Below, in pieces: positions 9,484-19,051 of a stretch of DNA of 64,000 nt. The DNA is from an uncultured Spiribacter sp. (GTDB taxonomy: Bacteria; Pseudomonadota; Gammaproteobacteria; Nitrococcales; Nitrococcaceae), in contig CALGDM010000022.1 in assembly GCA_937884605.1 (NCBI GenBank), positions 1 through 64,000 on the forward strand, in the 5' to 3' direction. Within the stretch, counting starts at the first letter, position 1; every line of letters begins with the position of its first letter. The notes under the pieces were generated by a model. The model did no database searches. It saw only the letters and a list, made by a program, of their open reading frames with translations, and had not been told where the DNA came from. A program made the position numbers and the translations under genes.

Positions 9484-11748
9484 CTACCACCCGGCCCGGA
9501 TCAGTCCCCCCAGGCCGTAGCGGTCCATTTCGGCGTTGATCAGCCGCCGCACCTCGGCGGGCGTCTCGCAGACCAGTACGGCCTCCAGCAACACCCGCGC
9601 CGCTGAGTAGGGGATGGTGCGAATCACGCGCTTGACCCGCAGGATACGCCCGCTGCTCATCGACAGACTCTCCAGCCCCATCGCCATCAGCAATGGCGCG
9701 ATCGCCGGCTCGCCGGCCATGCTCCCGCACAGCGAGACCGGCGTACCCAGCCGCTGTCCGACCTCGCCGACCGATGCCACCGCCCGCAGGACCGCCGGGT
9801 GCAACTCGTCATAGATCGATGCCACCCGACTGTTGTTGCGATCGACGGCCAGCAGGTACTGAGCCAGATCATTACTGCCAATGGACAGAAAATCGAGTCG
9901 CCGCGCCAGGCTTTCGGCCTGGTACACCGCCGCCGGCACCTCGACCATGGCACCGATCGCCGGGATCGCCGTCACCACCCCCTCCTCGGCCAGCTCGGCA
10001 TGGGCGCGACGCAGCAGCGACGCGGCCCGTTCCGCCTCCTCGACGCGACTCACCATCGGGAACATCACCCGCAGATTGTCCAGCCCCACCGAGGCGCGCA
10101 GCATGGCGCGCAGTTGGGTCAGAAAGATCTCCGGATGATCCAGGGTCATGCGCACACCGCGCCAGCCCAGAAACGGGTTTTCATCGTGGGTCGGGAAGTA
10201 CGGCAGCGGCTTGTCTCCGCCAACGTCCAGGGTCCGCAGGGTGACCGGAAGCGGAGCGAAGGCCTCGAGCACCTCGCGATAGCGCTCGATCTGCTCGTCT
10301 TCGCCGGGAAACCGCGGGCTGACCATGAACGGAAACTCGGTGCGATGCAGCCCGACGCCCGCACAGCCCACCTCCAGCGCCCGTTCGATCTCGGCGGCCA
10401 GACCGGTATTCACGGTCAGGTCAATGGAATGGCCATCCGGCGTGACGGCGGGTTCGCCGGCAATGTCCTCCAGCCCGGCGGTGATGGCCTCCTCCTCCAC
10501 AGCCAGGCGCTGGTACTCGTCGCGCAGCGCCGGTGCCGGATCCACCTCGACCCGGCCACGGTAGCCATCCACGATCAACGCGCGTCCGTGCAGGCCATGC
10601 ACCGGCAGCTCCCGAACCCCCATGACCGCCGGCACCCCCAGTGCCCGCGCGAGGATGGCGATGTGCGAATTGGCCGATCCGCCGGCGCTTACCACCCCCG
10701 CCAGCTTGTCCCGGGGGATTTCCACCAGCTGCGAGGCGCTCACCTCCTCGCCCACCAGAATGACCCGATCGGGCAGGGACTGATCCGTTTCTCCGACATT
10801 CAGCAACCGGGTCAGCAACCGCTGTCCGACATCCCGCAGGTCACTGGCGCGCTCGCGCAGGTAGGCATCATCCATGGCCTCAAAGCGGCGCGCATGCTCG
10901 GCGATGGTCAGCCGCACCGCAAACGGCGCCCAGTGGCCGGCATGGATATGCGTGACGATGCGCTGACGCAGGCTGTCGCCGTCGAGCATCTGCAGATACA
11001 CATCAAAAAGCTGCTGCTCGGCCGCCGGCACCTGATCCTGCATGCGTGCCGCAAGCCCGCGAAGGTCGGCGCGGGCGGCCTCCAGCGCCTTGCCAAACGC
11101 TGTCTCCTCGGCCTCGACATGGCGGATGCGCCGATCCGGGATGCTATCGAGGCTGGCGGGGACGGTCAGGACATGCCCTTCGCCGATCCCCAGACCACTC
11201 GCCCCGGCAATGCCGTCCAGGCCCAGCGGATGACCGTCATCGGCGTCCCCCGGATCCGTGAGTTCGCCGCGCACGCGGGCATGGGCCATGACGCCGGCGA
11301 GCTGCGCGGCCATGGTGACCAGGAAGGCGACCTCGGCATCGCTGAATCGGTCGCGGGCCTGACGCTGGACCACCAGAACACCCAGCCGCGACTGATAATG
11401 GATAATCGGGACCCCCAGGAAGGAGTGGAAGCGCTCTTCGCCGGTTTCGGGAAAATACCGGAAACGCGGATGCCGGTCCGCATCGTTGAGGTTGATGGAC
11501 TCCTCGCGCTCGGCGACCAGTCCCACCAGCCCCTCGCTGACCGGCAGGCGCACCTGACCCACGGCATCCGCATTCAGGCCGCGCGTGGCCATCAGGCGAA
11601 GATGGTCGCCATCCCCCTCGAGCAGGTAGACCGAGCAGACATCGCCACCGGTGGCCTCGGCCACACGCTCGACGATGATCTCCAGCGCCTGACGGAAATC
11701 GCCCGCGGCATTGACCGCCTGGACAATGCGGTGGAGCGTTTCCAGCAC
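9484..11748 (-). CDS. ptsP: PTS(Ntr) enzyme I, phosphoenolpyruvate-protein phosphotransferase with GAF domain
   Basis: Cytosolic protein of 754 aa that takes phosphate from PEP and passes it to NPr in the nitrogen-related PTS. The order is an N-terminal GAF sensory domain (~1-150), the enzyme I N-terminal domain, the phospho-histidine loop GGSANSHIAI (~residues 353-362) and the PEP-utilising barrel with SIGSNDLAQY (~620). It lies 5 bp downstream of rppH on the same strand, the standard gammaproteobacterial rppH-ptsP pair. Its stop is 3 bp from the stop of the Irr-like gene on the other strand. Confidence 0.96.
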   Translation of the reverse strand: MLETLHRIVQAVNAAGDFRQALEIIVERVAEATGGDVCSVYLLEGDGDHLRLMATRGLNADAVGQVRLPVSEGLVGLVAEREESINLNDADRHPRFRYFPETGEERFHSFLGVPIIHYQSRLGVLVVQRQARDRFSDAEVAFLVTMAAQLAGVMAHARVRGELTDPGDADDGHPLGLDGIAGASGLGIGEGHVLTVPASLDSIPDRRIRHVEAEETAFGKALEAARADLRGLAARMQDQVPAAEQQLFDVYLQMLDGDSLRQRIVTHIHAGHWAPFAVRLTIAEHARRFEAMDDAYLRERASDLRDVGQRLLTRLLNVGETDQSLPDRVILVGEEVSASQLVEIPRDKLAGVVSAGGSANSHIAILARALGVPAVMGVRELPVHGLHGRALIVDGYRGRVEVDPAPALRDEYQRLAVEEEAITAGLEDIAGEPAVTPDGHSIDLTVNTGLAAEIERALEVGCAGVGLHRTEFPFMVSPRFPGEDEQIERYREVLEAFAPLPVTLRTLDVGGDKPLPYFPTHDENPFLGWRGVRMTLDHPEIFLTQLRAMLRASVGLDNLRVMFPMVSRVEEAERAASLLRRAHAELAEEGVVTAIPAIGAMVEVPAAVYQAESLARRLDFLSIGSNDLAQYLLAVDRNNSRVASIYDELHPAVLRAVASVGEVGQRLGTPVSLCGSMAGEPAIAPLLMAMGLESLSMSSGRILRVKRVIRTIPYSAARVLLEAVLVCETPAEVRRLINAEMDRYGLGGLIRAGW

Positions 11749-11753
11749 GCCGG

Positions 11754-12302
11754 CTAGCGCCCCTGGCCGGGTCGGGGGATGGCTGACGGCTGTCCGGCAC
11801 CCGCATTGGCCGGCCGCGCCGGGGGACCTTCGGGGAACAGCAAGGGGGCAAGCTCGTCCAGGGCACGGGCGTAGACATCGCGCTTGAACGACACGATGGC
11901 CTCCAGCGGATACCAGTAGGACACCCAGTTCCAGCGATCAAACTCCGGGTCGGGGCTGGCATCGAGCCGCACCCGGGTATCCGCCGAGCGCAGCCGCAGC
12001 AAAAACCAGACCTGTTTCTGCCCGATGCAGGTCGGCCGCTGGCGGCGACGGATCAGGTGCCGGGGCAGTCGATAGTGCAGCCAGCCCCGGGTCGACCCCA
12101 GCACGGCGACATCCGCCGGCGCCAGCCCCACCTCTTCATTGAGCTCGCGATACAGGGCCGCCTCGGGGCTTTCATTGCGCTGGATCCCGCCCTGGGGGAA
12201 TTGCCAGGCGTTCTGACCCACGCGGCGCGCCCACAGCAGCTCGCCGGCCTCATTCGCCAGAATCATCCCGACATTTGGACGAAACCCTTTTGAATCAATC
12301 AC
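11754..12302 (-). CDS. rppH: RNA pyrophosphohydrolase
   Basis: Nudix hydrolase of 182 aa that removes pyrophosphate from mRNA 5' ends and so starts decay. The Nudix box spans residues ~38-60, with GG-x5-E near the front and RELNEEVG at the end. The leading FRPNVGMIL and WQFPQGGI segments are typical of RppH. The start is a GTG (MIDSKGF) whose first base is 12302, with only a weak ribosome site. About 20 extra C-terminal residues after the Nudix fold are proline-rich. It is divergent from the HAD hydrolase gene. Confidence 0.95.
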   Translation of the reverse strand: MIDSKGFRPNVGMILANEAGELLWARRVGQNAWQFPQGGIQRNESPEAALYRELNEEVGLAPADVAVLGSTRGWLHYRLPRHLIRRRQRPTCIGQKQVWFLLRLRSADTRVRLDASPDPEFDRWNWVSYWYPLEAIVSFKRDVYARALDELAPLLFPEGPPARPANAGAGQPSAIPRPGQGR

Positions 12303-12386
12303 TTACTTCACCAAATCAAGAATCCTGTTGCGGGTTATTCTTCCACACCGCAGAATCAAGCGGCAATGCGACAACGGGATTAAGGC

Positions 12387-13067
12387 GTGCAGCTGGCGAT
12401 TTTCGACCTCGATAACACCCTCCTCGAAGGCGACAGCGACTACCTCTGGGGCCAGCATCTGATTGAACAGGGTGCGGTCCAGCGCGACGAGTTCGAGGCC
12501 CAGAATCGGCGCTTCATGCGCGAGTACGAGGCCGGGCAGCTGGATATCGACGCCTTTTTGCAGTTTGCCCTGCGGCCCTTGGCCGACCACCCCGAATCAA
12601 GCCTGATGGCCTGGCGCGAAGCCTTCATCGAACGGCACATCCGCCCGCGGATGCTGCCCGCCGCCTGCGAACTGGTCGACGAGCACCGCCGGCGCGATCA
12701 TGCACTGATGATCATTACCGCCACCAACCGCTTCGTTACCGCCCCGATTGCCGAGTTGTTCGATATCCCGGTGCTGCTGGCCACCGAGCCCGAGCGCGGC
12801 CCGGCGGGCTATACCGGCCGCCCTGCGGGCATCCCGACCTTTCAGGCGGGCAAGATCGACGCGCTTCGCGCGTGGCTGGACGAGCAGGAGCAGATCTTTG
12901 ACACAATCCACTTCTACAGCGACTCGCGCAATGACCTGCCGCTGCTCGAAGTGGTGGACCGGCCAGTGGCCATCGACCCCGATCCGGTGCTCAAAAGTGC
13001 GGCCCGGGCCAATGGCTGGCCCATGCTGACGCTACGCGCCGGCGATACTCCCCAACCCCTTGCCTGA
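12387..13067 (+). CDS. HAD-superfamily phosphatase, SerB-like subfamily IB
   Basis: Cytosolic phosphatase of 226 aa with DLDNTLLEGDS at the N-terminus (nucleophile Asp at about residue 7), TATN near residue 112 and the DSRNDLPLL metal loop near 178. It resembles the HAD gene found next to rppH-ptsP in Pseudomonas (from memory). The substrate is unknown; phosphoserine, histidinol phosphate or a phosphoalcohol are possible in this subfamily. The start is a GTG at 12387. The PCuAC gene begins 13 bp after its stop. Confidence 0.85.
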   Translation: MQLAIFDLDNTLLEGDSDYLWGQHLIEQGAVQRDEFEAQNRRFMREYEAGQLDIDAFLQFALRPLADHPESSLMAWREAFIERHIRPRMLPAACELVDEHRRRDHALMIITATNRFVTAPIAELFDIPVLLATEPERGPAGYTGRPAGIPTFQAGKIDALRAWLDEQEQIFDTIHFYSDSRNDLPLLEVVDRPVAIDPDPVLKSAARANGWPMLTLRAGDTPQPLA

Positions 13068-13080
13068 CAGGAGCCCGAGC

Positions 13081-13539
13081 ATGCCTCACACCCCCCGTCG
13101 CCGATTTCCGTGGTTGATCACCGCCCTGCTCGGCGCCGCACTGGCCGGCGCTGCGCAGGCCGAACTGGTCGTCGACAACGCCTGGGCCCGGGCGACGCCA
13201 CCGGGTTTTGCCAAGGGCGCCGTCTACCTCGACATCCGCAATGACGGCCGGCGCAGCGACACCCTGGTCGGTGTGCACACCGACCGCGCCGGTCGCGCCG
13301 AACTGCATCGCACCATCGAGGAAGGCGGCAACAGCCGCATGGTTCACACGCCCCGGGTGCGCGTACCCGCTGACAGCAGCGTGACCTTCGAACCCGGCGG
13401 CCGGCACGTGATGATGATGGGCATTGACGAAGCGCTCACCGAAGGCGAGCGCTTTACAGTGGAGCTTGAGGCCGAAACCGCCGGCACCCTTCGAGTCGAC
13501 GTCGAGGTGCTGGCACCGACGGCCATGGGCGTCGACTAG
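13081..13539 (+). CDS. periplasmic copper chaperone, PCuAC family
   Basis: Exported protein of 152 aa with a signal peptide ending near AGAAQA (residues ~16-25). The family copper site H-x10-M-x21-H-x-M is complete: H in ELHRT, M in NSRMVH, and the HVM of GGRHVMMMG, with exactly 10 and 21 intervening residues. PCuAC proteins deliver Cu(I) to the CuA site of cytochrome oxidase, often with a Sco or TlpA partner. Start at ATG 13081; an in-frame start 21 nt upstream would spoil the signal peptide. The stop overlaps the hemN stop by 4 bp. Confidence 0.93.
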   Translation: MPHTPRRRFPWLITALLGAALAGAAQAELVVDNAWARATPPGFAKGAVYLDIRNDGRRSDTLVGVHTDRAGRAELHRTIEEGGNSRMVHTPRVRVPADSSVTFEPGGRHVMMMGIDEALTEGERFTVELEAETAGTLRVDVEVLAPTAMGVD

Positions 13540-14927
13540 ATCACGCGGGAGAAGCGCCGCTCGCCGCCGGCGGGCGCCAGATAGGCGTCGAACGGCATCG
13601 CCACGTTGCGCAGAAAGAACCGTCCCCGCGGCGTGACCTCGAGTGATCCGGGCGTCAGCGTCAGGAGGCCGTCATCCGCCAGCGGCGAGAGGGCCGCGAG
13701 GGCATCGCCGAAGTAGTCGGCAAAGTCGATCCCGTGACGCGCCTCGATGCCCGCGTAATCCACCCGTCCACGGCACATCACCGCCTGAATCACATCGCGA
13801 CGCAGGCGATCGTCATCATCCATGGCCACGCCCCGCCATAGGGGCAGCTCACCGGCGCGGACCGCGGCGGCATGGCCCTCGGGGTCGCGGCGATTCTGCA
13901 TGAAGGCGTCACCGATCTGGCCAATGGACGAGGCCCCCAGGCCGATCAGGTCCAGATCGGGGCGAGTGGCATAGCCCTGAAAGTTGCGATGCAGGGTGCC
14001 GTCATCGGCCGCCTCGGCCAGTTCATCGCCGGGCAGGGCAAAATGATCCATGCCGATGTACTGGTAGCCCTCGCCGGCAAGGCGCTGCATGGCCTCGATC
14101 AGCAGCGTGAGCTTCATTTCGGCGGCGGGCAGGGTCGCATCGGGGATCTGGCGCTGGATGCGGAACATCTGCGGCATGTGCGCGTAGTTGTACAGGGCGA
14201 TGCGGTCAGGCCGCATGGTCATCACCGCATCCAGGGTCCGCGACAGGCGCTCCGGGGTCTGCAACGGCAGGCCGTACATCAGGTCCAGATTGATGGAGCG
14301 AAAGCCCTGGGCCCGGGCCTCTTCAACGATGTCGGCCGTGGCCTGAACGCCCTGGATGCGATTGATCGCTTTCTGCACATCATCATCGAAATCCTGTACG
14401 CCCAGACTCAGACGGTTGAAGCCCAGGGCGGCAAGATGGCGGATGCGCTGGCGGTCGACCGTGCGCGGGTCCACCTCGATGGAAAATTCGCGCCGCTCGG
14501 GGGGCGCCAGCGGAAAGCGTTCGGCGATGGCGTCAATCAGCGTCGCCAGATCGTCGTCGGTCAGATAGGTCGGGGTACCGCCGCCCAGGTGCAGCTGCTC
14601 CACCGGACGGTCGTCGGCAAACAGCGCCGCCTGCAGATCCAGCTCCTCGATCAGACGGGCCAGATAGTCCTGGGCCCGCCGGTAGTTGGCGGTAATCACC
14701 TTGTTGCAGGCGCAGTAAAAGCACACCGTGCGGCAGAACGGCACATGCACATAGAGCGACAGGGGCCGCGGGATGGGATCGCCGTTGCTCCAGCTGACAT
14801 GGTCGCGATACTGCGCGGCATCAAAGTCTTCAGTGAACTGGGCAGCGGTGGGATAGGAGGTGTACCGGGGCCCGGTCACGTCGTAGCGACGCAGCAGGGC
14901 CCGGTCAAGAAGAAGATTGTCGGCCAT
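13536..14927 (-). CDS. hemN: oxygen-independent coproporphyrinogen III oxidase
   Basis: Radical-SAM enzyme of 463 aa that decarboxylates coproporphyrinogen III without oxygen. The cluster cysteines are at residues 65, 69, 72 and 74 (CRTVCFYCAC), the spacing of E. coli HemN. GGGTPT and the C-terminal HemN domain are present. It is a lone gene, convergent with the PCuAC gene and divergent from a YbaN-like gene. An FNR-like half-matched site lies about 60 bp upstream, which would fit anaerobic induction. Confidence 0.95.
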   Translation of the reverse strand: MADNLLLDRALLRRYDVTGPRYTSYPTAAQFTEDFDAAQYRDHVSWSNGDPIPRPLSLYVHVPFCRTVCFYCACNKVITANYRRAQDYLARLIEELDLQAALFADDRPVEQLHLGGGTPTYLTDDDLATLIDAIAERFPLAPPERREFSIEVDPRTVDRQRIRHLAALGFNRLSLGVQDFDDDVQKAINRIQGVQATADIVEEARAQGFRSINLDLMYGLPLQTPERLSRTLDAVMTMRPDRIALYNYAHMPQMFRIQRQIPDATLPAAEMKLTLLIEAMQRLAGEGYQYIGMDHFALPGDELAEAADDGTLHRNFQGYATRPDLDLIGLGASSIGQIGDAFMQNRRDPEGHAAAVRAGELPLWRGVAMDDDDRLRRDVIQAVMCRGRVDYAGIEARHGIDFADYFGDALAALSPLADDGLLTLTPGSLEVTPRGRFFLRNVAMPFDAYLAPAGGERRFSRVI

Positions 14928-14988
14928 GAACGCGCCGCTCCCGATGCAGTGTTTCGTGTCATCATAGGCGGAGTGCGACGTGCTCGGG

Positions 14989-15002
14989 TTGATCTGTGTC
15001 AG
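14989..15002. promoter_or_regulatory. possible FNR/Anr box upstream of hemN
   Basis: TTGAT, 4 bases, then GTCAG. This matches the FNR/Anr consensus TTGAT-N4-ATCAA at 8 of 10 positions. It lies ~62 bp before the hemN start in the hemN/ybaN divergent gap. hemN is an established FNR/Anr target in several gammaproteobacteria. Confidence 0.3.
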
Positions 15003-15030
15003 TCAGGCGCAAGGTCGGCGGAGGATTGAT

Positions 15031-15450
15031 TTGAAGCAGGACGAGAATACCGGCTCGACGGGCCCCGAAACCCTGCGCGCGCGGCTGGTTCGGCGTGGAT
15101 GGCTGATGCTGGCGCTGTTTTTCATCGGCCTCGGCAGCGTCGGGGCAGTGCTGCCGCTGCTGCCCACCACCCCGTTTCTTCTGCTCGCGACAATGTGCGC
15201 GTCGCGCAGCTCGCCGGCGCTGCATGCCTGGCTCTACAGCCACCCCCGGTTTGGCCCGCTGCTGCGGGACTGGCGGGACCACCGCGCGATCCGGCCCCGG
15301 GCCAAGATCACCGCACTGATTCTGGTCGCACTCAGTTGGGGGTGGATGTGGATCAGCGTCGAGCCGCTCTACGCCCGGCTGTCAGCCAGTGCGGTCATGG
15401 CTGGCGTGGTCACCTTTCTGGCCACCCGCCCCCACGGACCTAGGCGGTAG
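15031..15450 (+). CDS. YbaN-like inner membrane protein (DUF454)
   Basis: Membrane protein of 139 aa with helices at about residues 25-50 and 95-130. The DUF454 pattern GxxLPLLPTTPFLLLA (residues ~38-53) is followed by a FGPLLRDWRDHRAIRPRAK segment, both typical. The function of the family is not known. The TTG at 15031 is the best start because a GGAGG ribosome site ends 7 nt before it. An upstream GTG has no such site. The last 11 bp overlap the end of the MAPEG gene on the other strand. Confidence 0.82.
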   Translation: MKQDENTGSTGPETLRARLVRRGWLMLALFFIGLGSVGAVLPLLPTTPFLLLATMCASRSSPALHAWLYSHPRFGPLLRDWRDHRAIRPRAKITALILVALSWGWMWISVEPLYARLSASAVMAGVVTFLATRPHGPRR

Positions 15451-15823
15451 TCAGCCCCGCCACCGCGAACAGCCCCGGCACGCAGGCAAATGCACCGGTC
15501 CACAGAAGGCTTCGTAGCGTGGGGCGATCGGCAATGTAAGCCGCGCCATACCCCAGCCGCAGCAGCACAAACAGCACCGCCAGGGCATCAATCCACGCCT
15601 GCGCCCCGCCCAGCTGGTGGGCAATGATGACGGCGGCGGCAAACGGCGGGAAGGCCTCGAAGGTGTTGAGCTGCGCCCAGTGCGCCCGCTGGCGCCAGCC
15701 ACTCAGGCCCGCCAGCCATTCCCGCGGCCGGGCGTTGTCGAACCGACCCCGGGATTTTGCCAGGCCCGCGAACACGAACGGCATGAAAATCGCGATCAGG
15801 ACCATCCAGTAGGCCAGCGTCAT
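15440..15823 (-). CDS. MAPEG-family membrane protein
   Basis: Small integral membrane protein of 127 aa with four predicted helices. The segment RAHWAQLNTFEAFPPFAAAVI (residues ~45-65) is the MAPEG fingerprint (N-x-x-E), followed by RLGYGAAYIADRP. Eukaryotic members make leukotrienes or conjugate glutathione, but bacterial members are mostly uncharacterised. The start at 15823 overlaps the purD stop by 4 bp, so it is probably the last gene of a fis-purH-purD transcript. Confidence 0.8.
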   Translation of the reverse strand: MTLAYWMVLIAIFMPFVFAGLAKSRGRFDNARPREWLAGLSGWRQRAHWAQLNTFEAFPPFAAAVIIAHQLGGAQAWIDALAVLFVLLRLGYGAAYIADRPTLRSLLWTGAFACVPGLFAVAGLTTA

Positions 15824-17118
15824 GACTGCTCCGCCTGTAGCTGCGCATTGACGGCGCGAAAACCGATGTCGGCGCGCATGAAACGGCCCGGCCAATGCAC
15901 GCCCTGCGCCAGATCATAGGCGGCCTTCTGCGCGGCCAGGATATCTTCCCCCAGGGCGCAGGCAGACAGGACCCGGCCGCCCGCGGTCACAATCTCGCCA
16001 TGGGCGTTGGTGGCGGTACCGGCGTGAAACACCTTGCGGTCGTCGCCGTCGGCATCGGCGAGCCCCGCGATGACATCCCCCCGGGAATAGGCCCCGGGAT
16101 AGCCCGCCGCGGCCAGCACCACACCCAGGCAGGGGCGCGGATCCCACTCGACGGTCTCGGCTGCCAGCCGACCATTCAGCGCGGCCTCGAACAGCGTGAC
16201 CGGATCACTGGCAAGCCGCATGAGGATCGGCTGGGTTTCGGGGTCGCCCAGCCGCACGTTGAACTCAAGCACCCGCGGCTCGCCCTGCTCATCGATCATC
16301 AGACCGGCGTAGAGGAATCCGCGGTAGCCGCGCCCTTCGGCCACCAGCCCACGCACCGTTGGCCGGATCACTGATTCAAGGATGCGCGCATGGACGGCGT
16401 CCGTGACCACCGGCGCCGGCGAGTAGGCGCCCATGCCGCCGGTGTTGGGGCCCTGATCGCCGGCATCCCGGGCCTTGTGATCCTGCGAGCTCGCGAGCGG
16501 CAGCACCGTTTCACCGTCGACCAGGGCGATAAAGCTGGCCTCCTCGCCGGTGAGGAAATCCTCGACCACGATGCGCTCGCTGGCCGCGCCGAACGCCCCC
16601 TGGAGCATGGACGTGGCGGCCTCCAGTGCCGTGTCGATGTCATGGGCGATGGTCACGCCCTTGCCGGCGGCCAGGCCATCGGCCTTGATCACCAGCGGCG
16701 CGCCCCGCTCGCGGATATAGGCCAGGGCGGGCTCCAGCTGCTCGAAGGTCTGATAAGCGGCGCTGGGGATGCCGTGCCGGGCAAGAAACCCCTTGGCAAA
16801 GGCCTTCGAGGCCTCGAGCTCGGCGGCCGCCTGACCGGGGCCCAGGCACGCCAGCCCGGCCTGCTCGAAGGCATCGACGATACCGGCGGCGAGCGGTGCC
16901 TCGGGCCCGATCACGGTCATCTCCACCGCCAGCGCCCGGGCCTGTTCGATAAGCGCCGGAATGTCATCGGCGCTGACCGCAAGGTTACTCACCCCCGGCT
17001 CAGCCGCGGTGCCGGGATTGCCCGGCGCCACATAGACCTGTTGGCTGCGCGGTGACTGTGCCAGGCGCCAGGCCAGCGCATGCTCGCGCCCGCCGTTGCC
17101 CACGACCAGGATGTTCAT
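15820..17118 (-). CDS. purD: phosphoribosylamine-glycine ligase (GARS)
   Basis: ATP-grasp enzyme of 432 aa for the second step of purine synthesis, joining phosphoribosylamine and glycine. The N-terminus [17 protein letters not shown], the GPEAPLAAG loop, [11 protein letters not shown] (~145) and the C-terminal [12 protein letters not shown] motif are diagnostic. The ATG whose first base is 17118 has a GGGGAG site at proper distance. A TTG two codons upstream is less likely. It follows purH by 21 bp. Confidence 0.96.
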   Translation of the reverse strand: MNILVVGNGGREHALAWRLAQSPRSQQVYVAPGNPGTAAEPGVSNLAVSADDIPALIEQARALAVEMTVIGPEAPLAAGIVDAFEQAGLACLGPGQAAAELEASKAFAKGFLARHGIPSAAYQTFEQLEPALAYIRERGAPLVIKADGLAAGKGVTIAHDIDTALEAATSMLQGAFGAASERIVVEDFLTGEEASFIALVDGETVLPLASSQDHKARDAGDQGPNTGGMGAYSPAPVVTDAVHARILESVIRPTVRGLVAEGRGYRGFLYAGLMIDEQGEPRVLEFNVRLGDPETQPILMRLASDPVTLFEAALNGRLAAETVEWDPRPCLGVVLAAAGYPGAYSRGDVIAGLADADGDDRKVFHAGTATNAHGEIVTAGGRVLSACALGEDILAAQKAAYDLAQGVHWPGRFMRADIGFRAVNAQLQAEQS

Positions 17119-17139
17119 CTGCAAGCTCCCCGTGTCCGG

Positions 17140-18717
17140 TCAGTGCCGAAAATGGCGCATGCCCGTCAACAGCATGGCGATACCGTGTTCGTCGGCCGCG
17201 GCGATCACCTCGTCATCGCGGCGCGAGCCACCCGGCTGGATAATCGCGCGAACACCCGCCGCCGCGGCCTGATCAATGCCGTCCCGGAATGGAAAGAACG
17301 CGTCCGAGGCCAGCACCGAGCCGGTCAGGTCCAGTCCCGCCTCGGCGGCTTTGCTGACCCCGATCCGGGCACTGTCGACCCGGCTCATCTGCCCGGCCCC
17401 GATCCCCAGCGTGCGGCCATCGCGGCCATAGACAATCGCGTTCGACTTGACGAACTTGGCGACCCGCCAGACAAAGTCCAGCTCGTCGGCCAGCGCCTCG
17501 CTCACCGGCTCGCGGGTCACGCAATGCAGCCCCGATTCGGCGGTCAGGGCACGATCCTGAGCCTGCACCAGCAGACCGCCGCCCACCGGCTGCAGGCGCC
17601 ATTCCGACGGCTCGACCGGTCCCGCCGGCACCTCGAGCACGCGAACGTTGGCCTTGGCGGCGGTCACCATCAGCGCCTCGTCACTGACCGCCGGCGCCAG
17701 GATGACCTCGACGAACTGACGCTCGACGATGGCCCGGGCGGTGGCCGCATCAAGGGGTCGATTGAAGGCGATGATGCCGCCGAAGGCCGAGGTGGGATCG
17801 GTGGCAAACGCCGCCTCGTAGGCGGCCGCCGGCCCCTCCGCCACGGCCACGCCGCAGGGATTGGCATGCTTGACGATCACGCAGGCCGGCGCCTCGAACG
17901 CGCCCACGCAGGCCCAGGCGGCATCGCCATCGGCCAGATTGTTGTACGACAGCGCCTTGCCCTGGCGCTGGTGGTAGTCGGCAAAGCTGCCCGGTCGGGC
18001 CAGCGGGTCGCGATAGAACGCCGCCGACTGATGCGGGTTTTCGCCATAGCGCAGTTCGGCGGCCTTCTCCCAGTGGCGGTTGAGCTGACCGGGAAAGGCC
18101 GATACCTGGCCGTCGGCATCGCGGGCCGACAGATAGTCGCTGATGGCCGCGTCGTAGCGGGCCACATGATTGAAGGCCGCCACCGCCAGTTCGTAGCGCT
18201 GGGCGGCATCGAGACCGCCCTGTCCGGCTACGGCGTCGATAATCGCCGGGTACTGCGCCGGCGCCGTCACCACACCGACACCGGCATGGTTCTTGGCGGC
18301 CGCCCGGAGCATGGCCGGACCGCCGATATCGATGTGCTCGATGGCCGCTTCCAGCGAGCAGTCGGGATCGGCCACGGCCTGCTCGAAGGCATAGAGGTTG
18401 ACCACCAGCAGATCAATGGGCGGGATGGATTGCTCGGCCATCACCGTATCGTCTTCACCGCGCCGGCCCAGCAGCCCGCCGTGAATGCGCGGGTGCAGGG
18501 TCTTGACCCGGCCCGCCATGATCTCGGGAAAGCCCGTGTGCTCGCTGACCTCCACCACATCGATCCCGGCGTCCTGCAGCAGCGCGGCGGTCCCGCCGGT
18601 GGAGAGGATCTCGACCCCGCGGTCAGCCAGGCAACGCGCCAGCGGCTCAATCCCGGTCTTGTCGGAGACGCTGATCAGGGCGCGGCGAATGGCAGGGGGC
18701 GTGGCGGCAGCGGACAT
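17140..18717 (-). CDS. purH: bifunctional AICAR transformylase / IMP cyclohydrolase
   Basis: Protein of 525 aa that completes IMP synthesis. The N-terminal cyclohydrolase domain (1-~200) begins with [15 protein letters not shown] and contains STGGTAALL. The C-terminal formyltransferase domain has the KHANPCGVA loop (~residue 280) and ends with an [17 protein letters not shown] segment. It lies 18 bp downstream of fis and 21 bp upstream of purD, the fis-purH-purD order known from Pseudomonas. Confidence 0.97.
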   Translation of the reverse strand: MSAAATPPAIRRALISVSDKTGIEPLARCLADRGVEILSTGGTAALLQDAGIDVVEVSEHTGFPEIMAGRVKTLHPRIHGGLLGRRGEDDTVMAEQSIPPIDLLVVNLYAFEQAVADPDCSLEAAIEHIDIGGPAMLRAAAKNHAGVGVVTAPAQYPAIIDAVAGQGGLDAAQRYELAVAAFNHVARYDAAISDYLSARDADGQVSAFPGQLNRHWEKAAELRYGENPHQSAAFYRDPLARPGSFADYHQRQGKALSYNNLADGDAAWACVGAFEAPACVIVKHANPCGVAVAEGPAAAYEAAFATDPTSAFGGIIAFNRPLDAATARAIVERQFVEVILAPAVSDEALMVTAAKANVRVLEVPAGPVEPSEWRLQPVGGGLLVQAQDRALTAESGLHCVTREPVSEALADELDFVWRVAKFVKSNAIVYGRDGRTLGIGAGQMSRVDSARIGVSKAAEAGLDLTGSVLASDAFFPFRDGIDQAAAAGVRAIIQPGGSRRDDEVIAAADEHGIAMLLTGMRHFRH

Positions 18718-18735
18718 GGCGGGACTCCGTGGTGG

Positions 18736-18999
18736 TCAGTCTTCGAGGCCGTAGTGGCGAAGCTTTTTGCGCAGCGTTCCGCGATTGATGCCCAGGGCGT
18801 CGGCAGCGCGCGTCTGGTTGCCGCCGCACTCGCGCATGACCACCTCCAGCAGGGGCGCCTCGGCCTGCTCGATCACCATTCGATGGAGATCGTGGCTGGC
18901 CTGCCCGTCGAGGTCGCGGAAATACGCCGTCACCGTCTCATGCACACAGGCACGGATCGGGCCGACGCTGGCGCCCCCGGGGGCAGATTCGTCTTCCAT
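18736..18999 (-). CDS. fis: nucleoid protein Fis
   Basis: DNA-bending nucleoid protein of about 87 aa that activates rRNA promoters and shapes supercoiling. The C-terminal helix-turn-helix GNQTRAADALGINRGTL is close to identical to E. coli Fis. The N-terminal part has the beta-hairpin region and the PLLEVVM dimer helix. The start chosen is the ATG whose first base is 18999. A longer in-frame extension overlaps prmA and looks non-coding. dusB, which often precedes fis, is absent. Confidence 0.95.
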   Translation of the reverse strand: MEDESAPGGASVGPIRACVHETVTAYFRDLDGQASHDLHRMVIEQAEAPLLEVVMRECGGNQTRAADALGINRGTLRKKLRHYGLED

Positions 19000-19051
19000 G
19001 GCGTGAATCCTTCGCGGAAAACCCGAAATCATAACGGCAACACCCCCACCA

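Noticed and set aside
9799-11757. A 652-codon open frame opposite ptsP
   Set aside because: Antisense shadow of a conserved enzyme I gene, with no domain.
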